From assembly GCF_037126175.1 (NCBI RefSeq), contig NZ_CP146986.1:1454501-1518500 (forward strand): 64,000 nt of DNA. Reading direction: 5' to 3'. A program made the position numbers and the translations under genes. This document shows positions 1-8,204 of the stretch, piece after piece. The notes beneath the pieces are model-generated. The model had not been told where the DNA came from. It ran no database searches and saw only the letters and a program-made list of their open reading frames with translations. The DNA is from Pseudomonas sp. RSB 5.4 (GTDB taxonomy: Bacteria > Pseudomonadota > Gammaproteobacteria > Pseudomonadales > Pseudomonadaceae). The first letter of the stretch is position 1, and every line of letters begins with the position of its first letter.

Positions 1-6
1 TGAAGA

Positions 7-675
7 ATGTCAGGCTACTTCGTCATGGGGAAAGCGCAGCCAATGCCGGTGCAGCCACTTGATCACGCAAGTATTCCGCTCACCGACAAGGGCATCGAGC
101 ACGCTAAACGAGTGGCGCAATCCGTGGGCGGTGCACCTGAGTTAATCGTTGCCTCCCCTTTCTCTCGGGCTCGAACGACCGCGGATGCGACCCTATCCAT
201 ATTCCCTGAAGCACCATTCGAAACATGGCCAATCGAGGAATTCACCTACCTTGATCCGACCAGGTGTGTGAACACCACCGTAGGGCAACGGAAGGCATGG
301 GTCGACCAGTATTGGGCGAACGCAGATCCGTCCTATATTGAAGGAGAAGGTGCTGAGTCGTTTCTGGAGTTTGTTGGCCGCGCACGATCGTTCCTAGGTC
401 GCCTCGCCGCACACCCGGCGCAAGACATCCTAGTCTTTTCGCACGGACAATTTCTCAATGCTGTAGTTTGGCTCATCGAGCGCAAGCCACTCCAGATTGA
501 TGCCCAAGCGATGATCGAGTGGCGCGGGTACGAGATCGATAATCACGTTCCTAATGGTTGTGGTTATGTAGTGTCCCGCGCTTTCAGCGATTCGTTGTGG
601 ACAGTGAGCGATTCAATCGACCTAGATGGGGCGGTTGATCTCAACAAGCTCCAAGCAAGGTCTCCCATGCCATGA
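7..675 (+). CDS. Histidine phosphatase-like protein with damaged catalytic motif
   Basis: This 222-aa protein resembles the phosphoglycerate mutase-like (histidine phosphatase) superfamily. It has the family's PLTDKG segment near residue 25, SPFSRARTTA near residue 50 and FSHGQFLN near residue 144, which carries the second catalytic His. The expected N-terminal RHGE motif is missing: the protein reads YFVMGKAQ. The bases CAT GGG GAA (HGE) are present at 24-32, but in the +2 frame relative to the gene. That suggests a compensating deletion and insertion around the active site. Its stop overlaps the start of the exonuclease gene by 4 bp (ATGA), so the two are probably co-transcribed. It may be an inactive protein, or the change may be a sequencing error. 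The ATG at 7 follows an in-frame stop at 1-3. Confidence 0.75.
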   Translation: MSGYFVMGKAQPMPVQPLDHASIPLTDKGIEHAKRVAQSVGGAPELIVASPFSRARTTADATLSIFPEAPFETWPIEEFTYLDPTRCVNTTVGQRKAWVDQYWANADPSYIEGEGAESFLEFVGRARSFLGRLAAHPAQDILVFSHGQFLNAVVWLIERKPLQIDAQAMIEWRGYEIDNHVPNGCGYVVSRAFSDSLWTVSDSIDLDGAVDLNKLQARSPMP

Positions 676-1289
676 GCATCGAAGCAAAGTTCCTCCACCT
701 CCAAGCAATCCATAACCTCCTCGCGCCATACCGCTACCTCTATTGCGTAGACCTTGAAGCAACCTGCGATGAGGTCGAAGAGTGGGAATCACCAAGGCCG
801 CTTAAAGTCGTCCCTGATGAGATGGAAACAATTGAAATTGGCCTGGTTGTGATCGACCTAGAAACGCTTGAGGTTGTCGATGAGTTCCAGCGTTTTGTTC
901 GACCACAGATCAATCCTACTCTCACCGACTTCTGCAAAAGGCTCACATCCATTCAACAGATGGACGTGGACGGTTCCCTCACCTATCGGGAGGTTGGAGA
1001 AGAGCTACGAACGTTTGCTGCGGTCTATCCGGATGCGGCTTGGGCTTCCTGGGGTGACTATGATGCGCGACAGCTTCAGCGCGATGCAGGCTTTGCTGCC
1101 TGCCCTTCCCCGCTTGAAGGCTTGCCGCATTTCAATGCCAGGAAATGGCATGCGGGCTTATACGACGATCGACCCAAATCACTTAAGCAAGCAGCTGAGT
1201 CGCTGGGCTTGGTTTGGATGGGTACCTATCATCGAGGGATCGACGATGCCAAGAACGTTGCATCCATCATTAAGGAGATGCTCGGCTAA
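672..1289 (+). CDS. DEDDh-type 3'-5' exonuclease
   Basis: A 205-aa exonuclease of the DnaQ/ERI-1-like DEDDh superfamily, which removes nucleotides from 3' ends of RNA or DNA with two metal ions. Visible motifs are Exo I (VDLEATCDE, D27 and E29), Exo II (ASWGDYDARQL, D129) and Exo III (YHRGIDDAKNVA, H187 and D192). The length fits a stand-alone KapD/ERI-1-like enzyme. The start codon overlaps the upstream phosphatase-like gene by 4 bp, so the two are translationally coupled. The substrate cannot be told from sequence. Confidence 0.85.
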   Translation: MSIEAKFLHLQAIHNLLAPYRYLYCVDLEATCDEVEEWESPRPLKVVPDEMETIEIGLVVIDLETLEVVDEFQRFVRPQINPTLTDFCKRLTSIQQMDVDGSLTYREVGEELRTFAAVYPDAAWASWGDYDARQLQRDAGFAACPSPLEGLPHFNARKWHAGLYDDRPKSLKQAAESLGLVWMGTYHRGIDDAKNVASIIKEMLG

Positions 1290-1408
1290 TTTGGTGAGCC
1301 GGGCCTATTGGCCCGAAGAGTCGACCTCGCCCTTGGCGCCACTTCATACCAGGGCCTGATTGGGAAGACTCACTCATCGCGTAATCAGGTTCAAAGTAGC
1401 CAAATAGA

Positions 1409-3997
1409 CTATCGACCAAGAAGATAGGGATCGTCTTCGACGCTGTAATTTTCGAGTGTTAGTAACTCGAATTGAATGCCATCCACCCTCAGGGCAGTCT
1501 CAGCCGTGCGCATTTCCTCTTCGAGCCGAACGCCTATTTCCATGACCGCCAAAATAGCCCGATCCGGCCTAAGTCGCTTCGCAAGGTGAACGAAGTCCTC
1601 GATGTGAGCGGCCCGCAGACTGCGCCACGCCGACTTCACCTCGCAGAGAATGGATTCGCCATCAACGACAGCAAGCAGATCCGCTTCCACATCGGGATTT
1701 CTGGAGTCGGGCGAATAGCCAAAACAAGTCGGCCCAAGATACATGAACGACGAATTCGCTCGATCACAAAGAGCTGACAGGAGCCAAACGAGTGACAAAA
1801 CACTACGAGAGCGAAGGCTTTCAATGAGAAATTCGTTCGGTCGAAAATACCAAGGTATACCGACGGGCAGCTCCTTTTCAGTTCGACACACATCGCACAC
1901 AAGAGCAGGCGACAACGCCTGATAGTCAGTCCAATTCCGATGCCGGCAGGTGTCGCAGCTCCATGGGTATCCTTGAAAGAGCATTAGACGCGACCTCATT
2001 TCAGCGAGTCGATCATCAATAGCCTGCTGCTCCATACCATCCCAATCTACCTCGTCCTGTTCAACGTCCAATCTAGGTAATGGGTGCTCCGCCCAATACC
2101 TCTCTCTGTGAGCCTTCCAACAATCTCGTAAATAGTCGAGTGATACGTGCATTCGAGGGGCTTTGATTGACTGCGCGGCTTTCACAATCAGCGCGGCGAG
2201 GGTTTCACGTTCACCTTCCTGCTGCAGATCGAATATCGGGCGTCCTTTCGCACGCTTTGCGAGCGCGTTCGCGGTGGCCTTGACGTCTGCATCCGCGAGG
2301 TTGGGGGCTCCACCTAAACTAGCAAAAACATCCTGCAGGAACGGATGCAAGAGCAAGCTTTTAGCGCCTGCCAATCCTCCTGTCATTCCAAGAATGCCAA
2401 TTAGATGGGGACTTTCGTTTGAGGCTTTCATCCATGCAGCTTTCTTTTGCGGCCAAGGTGGATCGCCAGGGCCGACACGCCTCGCCGCAGAATCGAGGCA
2501 CATCGCGCTCCTGAAAGCCTGATCAATAGTAGGAACGGTTACTGACTCAAGCTCTCGGTTGAAGCCAGCAAATAGGGTCAGGTTACCGTTTCTACTTGTA
2601 CGACACATAGGTGAAGGATTGTTCTGTGCGAAGCCTTTGGTTATGAATTTCGTGACAAAGGCACCCGCCATGCGCCACCTCTTCGGCAGCATCCATACGT
2701 TATCTTGGGCGAGCCTCGGCTTATCCCGCTCATACTCAAAGCTCAAATCGAGCGCCCAGAGGCCTAGCGTGAATACTTGGCCCGTTGGCGCATCCCTAAG
2801 ATGCTCCGGTTCCTTTGCCGGCGGGTAAGCAACCGGTGACTTCCAGCGAAATGCGTGCCGCTCTCCAGATCTAAATCCGTCTGAGAACTCGGCCACCTCA
2901 CGAGCTCGTTTTAGCGAATCTTCGCTCGGAATGACATGCCCACCGACAATTACCGCAGCTGGCCCATGAGCGCTCCATGCTTTTGCTGCTCGGAGCCGTT
3001 CAAGTACTTCGTTAAGCTCATCGATAGTATGGGACGCCGAGCGTATTCTAAGCTGCGACTGTCCACCTCCCCCGCCGTTTACATGATTGCGCGTGTTAAG
3101 CAATTGAACGAGCAGGTTGAGCATATCCTCATCTTTCAGCTGATCGAGCGTCATCCGGAAACAACATAAGTCGTTGTCGAGCCATGCAGGGATCAGCAGC
3201 CTCGCATTCCAGAACATAAGCCTGTCCTCGAAAGAGTCACCGATCACCAAGTTGAATGCATCACTCCATCGATAGTCACGTATTTCAAGGCGTGTCGCGT
3301 ACAACGACGACAACATACTTAGGCTCGTGACGCGCTTACCCACAAACTCAAGAAAAGCCATTTCTTCTGATGCCACGCGGTCAAGGTCACGGGGTACGCC
3401 GAATTCACGCTTTTCATAGTGATCGTCAGAGACGATGGTCATCAGACCAGCTGCTACCCGAGCGTCGTTAGGGTACATGCCCGTAGCCGCGCTCCCCTGG
3501 TAGGTTCCGAAGTTGTCTGTCAAAAATCGACTCGGCTTTTCCGTATACCAACTGTCGATAATTTTGATTTTTGGCCCGCCTGCCAATGGACTGTGCCGAG
3601 CCAGACGAAACACGGTTGAGAGTGATGAGAGTGCGGGAGGATACTGTGGCCGAAATCCATTCAGATTTAGCCTCGGTTCGTTATCTAAGCGGTGAAGGAT
3701 GTAGTCACTTGGGACTAAGCGCTCATGAATTTCAAGAACTCGTTCTGCGGCTAAATTGGCATACGCGTAAACAATGTCGGGATCAAAAGCCTCCAACCAT
3801 TGCCAATACTCAGCGACAATTTGACCATCCGCACAAGGAGCGATGAGACTGAATCGCCCACCCCACCGCGAATAGCAGTCAGCAAATATTCCATCGAGCA
3901 CTAAGCCTGCGTGCTCTGTTGACTCGACGAGAAAGGCTATTCTTAGAGGCCGGGATCTCACTCGTCCCGCTAGTTCTGCGCGAAGCTCATCTGACAT
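1409..3997 (-). CDS. Large protein of unknown function with zinc ribbon and PD-(D/E)XK-like C-terminus
   Basis: An 862-aa protein whose N-terminal 650 residues I do not recognise. The C-terminus has a CxxC-CxxC zinc ribbon (C681, C684, C701, C704). After it comes a segment with the spacing of a PD-(D/E)XK nuclease core: D773 in the VEADLL strand, then E786 and K788 in the CEVKSAW strand. The core suggests a metal-dependent nuclease, but the rest gives no substrate clue. The ATG at 3997 has a strong GAGGAGAGGGGA ribosome-binding site. The gene converges on the exonuclease gene and lies beside a transposase remnant, so it may be island cargo such as an anti-phage effector (inference). Confidence 0.7.
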   Translation of the reverse strand: MSDELRAELAGRVRSRPLRIAFLVESTEHAGLVLDGIFADCYSRWGGRFSLIAPCADGQIVAEYWQWLEAFDPDIVYAYANLAAERVLEIHERLVPSDYILHRLDNEPRLNLNGFRPQYPPALSSLSTVFRLARHSPLAGGPKIKIIDSWYTEKPSRFLTDNFGTYQGSAATGMYPNDARVAAGLMTIVSDDHYEKREFGVPRDLDRVASEEMAFLEFVGKRVTSLSMLSSLYATRLEIRDYRWSDAFNLVIGDSFEDRLMFWNARLLIPAWLDNDLCCFRMTLDQLKDEDMLNLLVQLLNTRNHVNGGGGGQSQLRIRSASHTIDELNEVLERLRAAKAWSAHGPAAVIVGGHVIPSEDSLKRAREVAEFSDGFRSGERHAFRWKSPVAYPPAKEPEHLRDAPTGQVFTLGLWALDLSFEYERDKPRLAQDNVWMLPKRWRMAGAFVTKFITKGFAQNNPSPMCRTSRNGNLTLFAGFNRELESVTVPTIDQAFRSAMCLDSAARRVGPGDPPWPQKKAAWMKASNESPHLIGILGMTGGLAGAKSLLLHPFLQDVFASLGGAPNLADADVKATANALAKRAKGRPIFDLQQEGERETLAALIVKAAQSIKAPRMHVSLDYLRDCWKAHRERYWAEHPLPRLDVEQDEVDWDGMEQQAIDDRLAEMRSRLMLFQGYPWSCDTCRHRNWTDYQALSPALVCDVCRTEKELPVGIPWYFRPNEFLIESLRSRSVLSLVWLLSALCDRANSSFMYLGPTCFGYSPDSRNPDVEADLLAVVDGESILCEVKSAWRSLRAAHIEDFVHLAKRLRPDRAILAVMEIGVRLEEEMRTAETALRVDGIQFELLTLENYSVEDDPYLLGR

Positions 3998-4151
3998 TCC
4001 CCTCTCCTCGTTTACGCATCAATATGACCCAGAGCGTAGTTCCACACGCCAGTCTATGCGACCGCGCTATAACAAGTATGTTGGTTGAATGAAACCGACA
4101 CCCATTTAGGCGATGATGCTCGTCAGAAAAAAGTGCCTGGTGATCAAGCAA

Positions 4152-4284
4152 TGTCGCTCCCTTCACGCTGAATTCAAACGCGAGGCTGCTGCTCTCGTGC
4201 TCCATCAAAGCTAGAGCCATTATCGAGACCCGCCACTCGCTCGGGGCGGTCGAAGGCGCTTGCTTCGAGCTAATAGCCGCATAA
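4152..4284 (+). pseudogene. IS3-family orfA remnant
   Basis: The + strand encodes CRSLHAEFKREAAALVLHQ, then a stop. In the next frame it continues IIETRHSLGAVEGACFEL. Together these resemble the N-terminus of IS3-family OrfA proteins (a FSxEFKREAAxLVLDQGYS type sequence, then a helix-turn-helix). About 45 codons survive with a frameshift and a stop, so it is a dead fragment. No flanking inverted repeats were found. Confidence 0.5.
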
Positions 4285-4329
4285 TCTCACCCACTACTAT
4301 TCTGTCGTTTCCCAACATGGAGTTGAAAA

Positions 4330-4539
4330 ATGCACGGTGAATATTCGTTATCAGATGTGCTGGAAAGGATGTATCAAAATCAGCTCGCTCTCGAGGCCGC
4401 TCTCATGGAGCTAACCCTGCAAGTGGAGGCACAAGGGTTAGCGGATGTGGGGGACAACATCCGTGGTGCGCTTTACACAATTGGTGAGAACGCTGGTTAT
4501 ATCAAACAGGGTCTAGCCCGGCTCAAAAAGCGCCCATGA
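4330..4539 (+). CDS. Small hypothetical protein
   Basis: A 69-aa, probably helical protein, rich in Leu and Glu in its first half and basic at the end (LARLKKRP). I do not recognise a family. The ATG at 4330 is preceded by GGAGTTGAAAA, a usable ribosome-binding site. It lies between a transposase remnant and the convergent alkylation-repair island. Size, start signal and amino-acid composition support a real gene. Confidence 0.55.
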   Translation: MHGEYSLSDVLERMYQNQLALEAALMELTLQVEAQGLADVGDNIRGALYTIGENAGYIKQGLARLKKRP

Positions 4540-4607
4540 GTCAGCCTCTCTTTATTTTGACCTCAAGCGCGTGTCACGCGAGCTGCATTACCGGTAATAT
4601 CAGCAAG

Positions 4608-5366
4608 TTACTTAGCATCGTGAAAGATGATACCCAGGGTATGACGTTGCCCCCAAATCAGCTGGCTGACTCCATGGCGCAGACTCACGCGGTAGTAGCC
4701 ACGCGTAGAGCGAACGGGACGATTGTTGACCGCAAGCACCAAAGCGTCCCCTTGGTACAGAGGGACTACCTCTGCTCGCCCGGGTTTCTTCGGATCACTC
4801 TCTGTCAGCAGAAGCTCTCCGCCCCCAAACTCCCGCCCTGGCTCATTGAGCAGGAAGATGACTTGGAATGGGAATACGTGATCTCCGTAGAGGTCTTGGT
4901 GCAGACAGCAGTAATCGTTCGCCTGATACCGTAGCAGCAGTGGTGTCGGCCGATGCTGGCCAGCGGCATGACAGACTTCCCGAAATTCGTCATGGGTGGC
5001 AGGAAAGCGCTCTTCAATCCGCATTGCGGCATGCCATCGATTTGCAATAGGCGCAAGGTGAGGATAAAGCGACTGGCGTAGGCGTCCGACTGCATCGGGC
5101 AACGGATAGCTGAAATATTTATACTCGCCCCGGCCAAATGCGTAGCGCTCCATCACGATGCGACTGCGAAAGCGGGCCTCTTCGAAGAAGTAGCCTGCGA
5201 GTTCTTCACATTGGGCAGTTGTCAGTAGCGAGGGCAGCACCGCAAAGCCATCGCGCCCCAGACTGTCTTCGACAACATTCCAGTTCGTTGCTTGAATCCG
5301 GGTCTCGGGTCGTTCGTGCGACATGTGGTTTTCCGCGTCGGCGGACATGGACAGTAGTGCGCTCAT
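4608..5366 (-). CDS. 2OG-Fe(II) oxygenase (paralogue 1, HxD intact)
   Basis: A 252-aa 2-oxoglutarate/Fe(II)-dependent oxygenase. The iron ligands are visible as H156-Q-D158 (CLHQDLYGDHVFPFQV) and H231 (LRHGVS). The 2OG-binding Arg is probably R241 (GQRHTLG). It shares its whole layout with the proteins at 9710-10432 and 5687-6391, so the three are paralogues. It is the last gene of the ada operon, and its ATG overlaps the upstream Ada-like metal-binding gene by 4 bp. The repair context suggests an alkylation-related substrate, but the family also hydroxylates proteins and small molecules, so the substrate is unknown. Confidence 0.8.
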   Translation of the reverse strand: MSALLSMSADAENHMSHERPETRIQATNWNVVEDSLGRDGFAVLPSLLTTAQCEELAGYFFEEARFRSRIVMERYAFGRGEYKYFSYPLPDAVGRLRQSLYPHLAPIANRWHAAMRIEERFPATHDEFREVCHAAGQHRPTPLLLRYQANDYCCLHQDLYGDHVFPFQVIFLLNEPGREFGGGELLLTESDPKKPGRAEVVPLYQGDALVLAVNNRPVRSTRGYYRVSLRHGVSQLIWGQRHTLGIIFHDAK

Positions 5367-5668
5367 GAGTGTGTCTCTTTACGGGTACCGCTCAGATGGG
5401 CGGGCTGGTTCTTCTTCCAAATCGCGTATTCCTGAGGCATGCAAACGGCGCACGGCCGGTAGCCGGCGGCAATTGCGATGGTCTCGTCGGCAAAGAAAAC
5501 GCGATATTTCACATAACTACCGCGAGCAATCGCCTGCCTCGCAGCGCGGCAATCAAGGCGGCCGTACAGCCTGCCACCACGATGTCCTCCGATGGAGCCA
5601 GGCAGGAGACTGGAGTAAGTCTTACCGTCGGGCCCAACAAGGGTGAACGTCTTATTCGATGTCAGCAT
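5363..5668 (-). CDS. Ada-type metal-binding domain protein
   Basis: A 101-aa protein made almost only of a domain like the N-terminal zinc domain of Ada. It has LDC (C40) and GYRPCAVCMP (C73, C76), matching three of the four Ada zinc cysteines. The position of the second Ada cysteine is Ala. Stand-alone proteins of this type are common, and their role is unclear. The ATG at 5668 has GGGAG upstream. It is the third gene of the ada operon, 18 bp after the oxygenase gene ending at 5687, and overlaps the next one by 4 bp. Confidence 0.75.
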   Translation of the reverse strand: MLTSNKTFTLVGPDGKTYSSLLPGSIGGHRGGRLYGRLDCRAARQAIARGSYVKYRVFFADETIAIAAGYRPCAVCMPQEYAIWKKNQPAHLSGTRKETHS

Positions 5669-5686
5669 TCACGGCTCCCACCGGTA

Positions 5687-6391
5687 TCAATTTGCATCGT
5701 GGAATGACAATTCCAATCCAATGCGCTCCCCCATGCGCACCCGGCTGATGGCGTGTTTTAGGTTGACGCGGTAATAGCCTTTGGTGCCCTTGAAGGGACG
5801 CTCTGCCGTGGTGATGATGGCTACGTCACCGAGCTTGAGTGGTACCACCATTGGGCGCGACTGCATGCGCGGACGTTGTTCTGTCATCACGAATTCGCCT
5901 CCCTTAAAGTCCGAACCAGGCTCTGACACCAGCGCCACGATCTGCATGGGAAAAAGAAGCTCACTATCATTTCGCTGATGCAGTGATACATGGTCTTCCA
6001 CACCAAGCCTGTTCAGATGGGACTGTCCCCGTGTCTGACCAGACTCCCGGTTGTGCCGCAAAAAATCATCCAGCTCGTCCGGGTAGCGATAATCGACGCC
6101 CAAGGTTTCGTTCCAGCGATTGGCGATGACGACCAGGCGGCGATACAGAGTTGTGCGCCACGTGTCCAGCGGCGCCGGCAAGCCTGTGTCGAAGTACAGC
6201 AATTCACCGCGTCCCAAATCACTGGACTCCAAAGTGACTCGACGGATACCCGACGTTGTGACTTGCTGCGCCAGACTGCCCGCCATTTCTACGCCCAACA
6301 AATCGGGCAACACAGCATAGCCTTCGACATCGAGTTGCATGCTGATGTCCATCCAGTCCAGACGATCAAGTGTTTTATTGAATTCAGACAT
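5687..6391 (-). CDS. 2OG-Fe(II) oxygenase paralogue with altered iron-binding motif
   Basis: A paralogue of the oxygenases at 4608 and 9710 that keeps the second His (LKHAIS) and the FHDAN C-terminus. The HxD iron motif reads H-Q-R (LHQRNDSELLFP), so the Asp ligand is replaced by Arg, with an Asp two residues further on. It may be catalytically dead or use a shifted ligand. The start was placed at 6391, where AAGGGA precedes ATG by 6 bp. An ATG at 6406 would overlap the ada stop as TGATG. It is the second gene of the ada operon. Confidence 0.75.
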   Translation of the reverse strand: MSEFNKTLDRLDWMDISMQLDVEGYAVLPDLLGVEMAGSLAQQVTTSGIRRVTLESSDLGRGELLYFDTGLPAPLDTWRTTLYRRLVVIANRWNETLGVDYRYPDELDDFLRHNRESGQTRGQSHLNRLGVEDHVSLHQRNDSELLFPMQIVALVSEPGSDFKGGEFVMTEQRPRMQSRPMVVPLKLGDVAIITTAERPFKGTKGYYRVNLKHAISRVRMGERIGLELSFHDAN

Positions 6392-6405
6392 GGGACATCC
6401 CTTCA

Positions 6406-7470
6406 TCAAACCGAGGCTTCGCGATGCAAAAGCTCGCGCTTGCGATCAACACCCCACCGGTAGCCAGCCAGATCGCCATCACGTCGCACGACGCGGTGGC
6501 AGGGAATGGCAACGGCGATGTGATTTGTAGCGCAGGCTTGAGCCACGGCGCGTACAGCTTTGGGTGAGCCGATGCGCTCGGCGATCTCCGTGTAGCTCAC
6601 GGTCGTACCCGGCGGGATCTCACGCAGTGCGCGCCAGACACGCTCCTGAAAGGCCGTACCCTGTACGTCCAACGGCAGGTGTAGCCCGATCGAAGGCGTT
6701 TCGATGAAACCAACTACTTGGGCGATCAATTGCTCGAACTCACTATCGCAACCGATGATCTCTGCCTTGGGGAACTGATCTTGCAGGTCACGCACCAACT
6801 GATCAGGATCGTCGCCCAACAAAATGGCACAGATACCGCGCTGACTCTGGGCTACCAGGATGGCACCCAGTGAGCACTGGCCCACCGCGAAGCGAATGAC
6901 CGTTCCAGCACCACCCGCCCGATAGTCACGCGCACGCATGCCCAGCAACTGATCTGAGGCCTCATAGAACCTGCTATTGGAATTGAAGCCCGCGCCATAG
7001 ATAGCATCAGTGATGGATGCCTCCGGACAGCTCAGCTCCTCACGCAGCTTTCGAGCTCGATAAGCCGAGCTGTAGGCTTTGGGCGTTAGTCCGGTTTCGG
7101 CTTTGAACAGGCGATGAAAGTGGAACGGGCTCATGCCCACATCAGCTGCCAGACTGTCCAATGAGGGCGGTGTCTCCGATGCCTCAATCAAGCGGCAGGC
7201 GCGTTCAACCAACTCGGCGCGAATGGCGGCAGCACTCGTCTGGTCGCCACGGGCGCGACGGCTGCATCGGTAGCCTGCCGCCTCGGCGGCTTTGGCCGAA
7301 TCAAAGAATTTCACATTCTCGCGCTTGGGTAGCCGTGCCGTCGAGCTCGGCTGACAGTACACGCCTGTTGTGCGCACGGCGTAGACGAAATGCCCGTCAG
7401 CGGCGGCATCTCGCGCCTGCACGGCGTTCCAGCGGTCGTCTTCGGTCGCATACGCAATGGTCGTAATCAT
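6406..7470 (-). CDS. ada: Ada: alkylation-response regulator and O6-methylguanine-DNA methyltransferase
   Basis: A 354-aa Ada protein with its three modules in order: the N-terminal methylphosphotriester domain (residues 10-78), an AraC-type HTH (about 85-185), and the C-terminal O6-alkylguanine transferase with PCHR (C324). In E. coli, methylation of the N-terminal Cys (C38) turns Ada into an activator of repair genes. The equivalent C39 is present here (GVYC). Of the other three zinc cysteines only C69 remains: the C42 position is Ser (PSS) and the C72 position is Arg. The gene heads an operon with two 2OG oxygenases and an Ada-like metal-binding protein, behind the conserved box at 7530-7544. 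Confidence 0.93.
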   Translation of the reverse strand: MITTIAYATEDDRWNAVQARDAAADGHFVYAVRTTGVYCQPSSTARLPKRENVKFFDSAKAAEAAGYRCSRRARGDQTSAAAIRAELVERACRLIEASETPPSLDSLAADVGMSPFHFHRLFKAETGLTPKAYSSAYRARKLREELSCPEASITDAIYGAGFNSNSRFYEASDQLLGMRARDYRAGGAGTVIRFAVGQCSLGAILVAQSQRGICAILLGDDPDQLVRDLQDQFPKAEIIGCDSEFEQLIAQVVGFIETPSIGLHLPLDVQGTAFQERVWRALREIPPGTTVSYTEIAERIGSPKAVRAVAQACATNHIAVAIPCHRVVRRDGDLAGYRWGVDRKRELLHREASV

Positions 7471-7503
7471 GGCAAAAATCCTGTCTTCAACAATCTTAGG
7501 GTC

Positions 7504-7544
7504 AGGATATGAGGGGACTCAGCCGCAAGAACTCCGATTCTTGC
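7504..7544 (-). promoter_or_regulatory. Putative Ada-box promoter A (ada operon)
   Basis: On the minus strand the box GCAAGAATCGGAGTT (7544-7530) is followed, after exactly 20 bp, by TATCCT (7509-7504), a plausible -10 hexamer. The ada ATG lies 33 bp further on. The same box and spacing recur at four more places in this island. E. coli Ada sites also contain a GCAA core just upstream of the promoter. Assignment to Ada is inference. Confidence 0.7.
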
Positions 7545-7553
7545 GACCAATGT

Positions 7554-8204
7554 TTACCGACTGGGCAGACGCCACAGATACCAAGCAGCCACCGTCCGAA
7601 AAGGACTCCAAGCCTCGCCAATCTCACGCATCTGGCGCGGTGTGGGTGCCTTTTCCAGGCGTTTCAGGCGACCGTAACCTTCCCGTACACCGAAGTCGTC
7701 CACCGGGAGAATGTCGGAACGCTCCAGCGAATAAATCAGGAACATTTCGACAGTCCACCGTCCCACACCACGCAAGGAAGTCAGGCGCTCGACCAGTGCC
7801 GAATCAGACAGATGTCGGGCCTCTTCGAGGTTAGGTACAACGCCTTCAACGGCTGCTTGAGCAATGGCGCGGATGGTTGCCAACTTTGCGGTCGAGAAGC
7901 CACAGGCGCGCTGAACTTCTGGCTCGCTCGCCAGCAATTGTTCCGGTGTAGGAAAGGACGTAGCCGGATATAGCGCCAACAGGCGCCCCAAAATCGCATC
8001 ACCTGCCTTGGCGTGCAGTTGCTGGTAGGCGATGGCCCTTATCAATGCTTCATAGGGCTCGCGAGCAGGCTTGGCCTCATGCCGACAGGGGCCAATAACG
8101 GCGATATGACGAGCCCAGTCCTCGTCCATCTCGGACAAGAACAGAGCAGCTTCCTGGAATGCGCGCGGTGACAGATCGTCCGCTATGGTCTTGCTCAAAA
8201 TCAA
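7554..8204 (-). CDS. alkA: DNA-3-methyladenine glycosylase II (AlkA-like)
   Basis: A 216-aa HhH-GPD base-excision glycosylase that removes alkylated purines. The helix-hairpin-helix reads LRGVGRWTVEMFLIY. The catalytic Asp is in LPVDDFGVREG. It lacks the N-terminal TBP-like domain of E. coli AlkA, so it belongs to the shorter AlkA-like group. The start is TTG at 8204, overlapping the ogt stop, so translation is coupled. It is the last gene of the 8982-7554 operon behind promoter B. Confidence 0.88.
   Translation of the reverse strand: MILSKTIADDLSPRAFQEAALFLSEMDEDWARHIAVIGPCRHEAKPAREPYEALIRAIAYQQLHAKAGDAILGRLLALYPATSFPTPEQLLASEPEVQRACGFSTAKLATIRAIAQAAVEGVVPNLEEARHLSDSALVERLTSLRGVGRWTVEMFLIYSLERSDILPVDDFGVREGYGRLKRLEKAPTPRQMREIGEAWSPFRTVAAWYLWRLPSR

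Noticed and set aside
1300..1315. CGGGCC-TATT-GGCCCG hairpin after the exonuclease gene
   Set aside because: Only a 6-bp stem without a T-tract; not enough to call a terminator.
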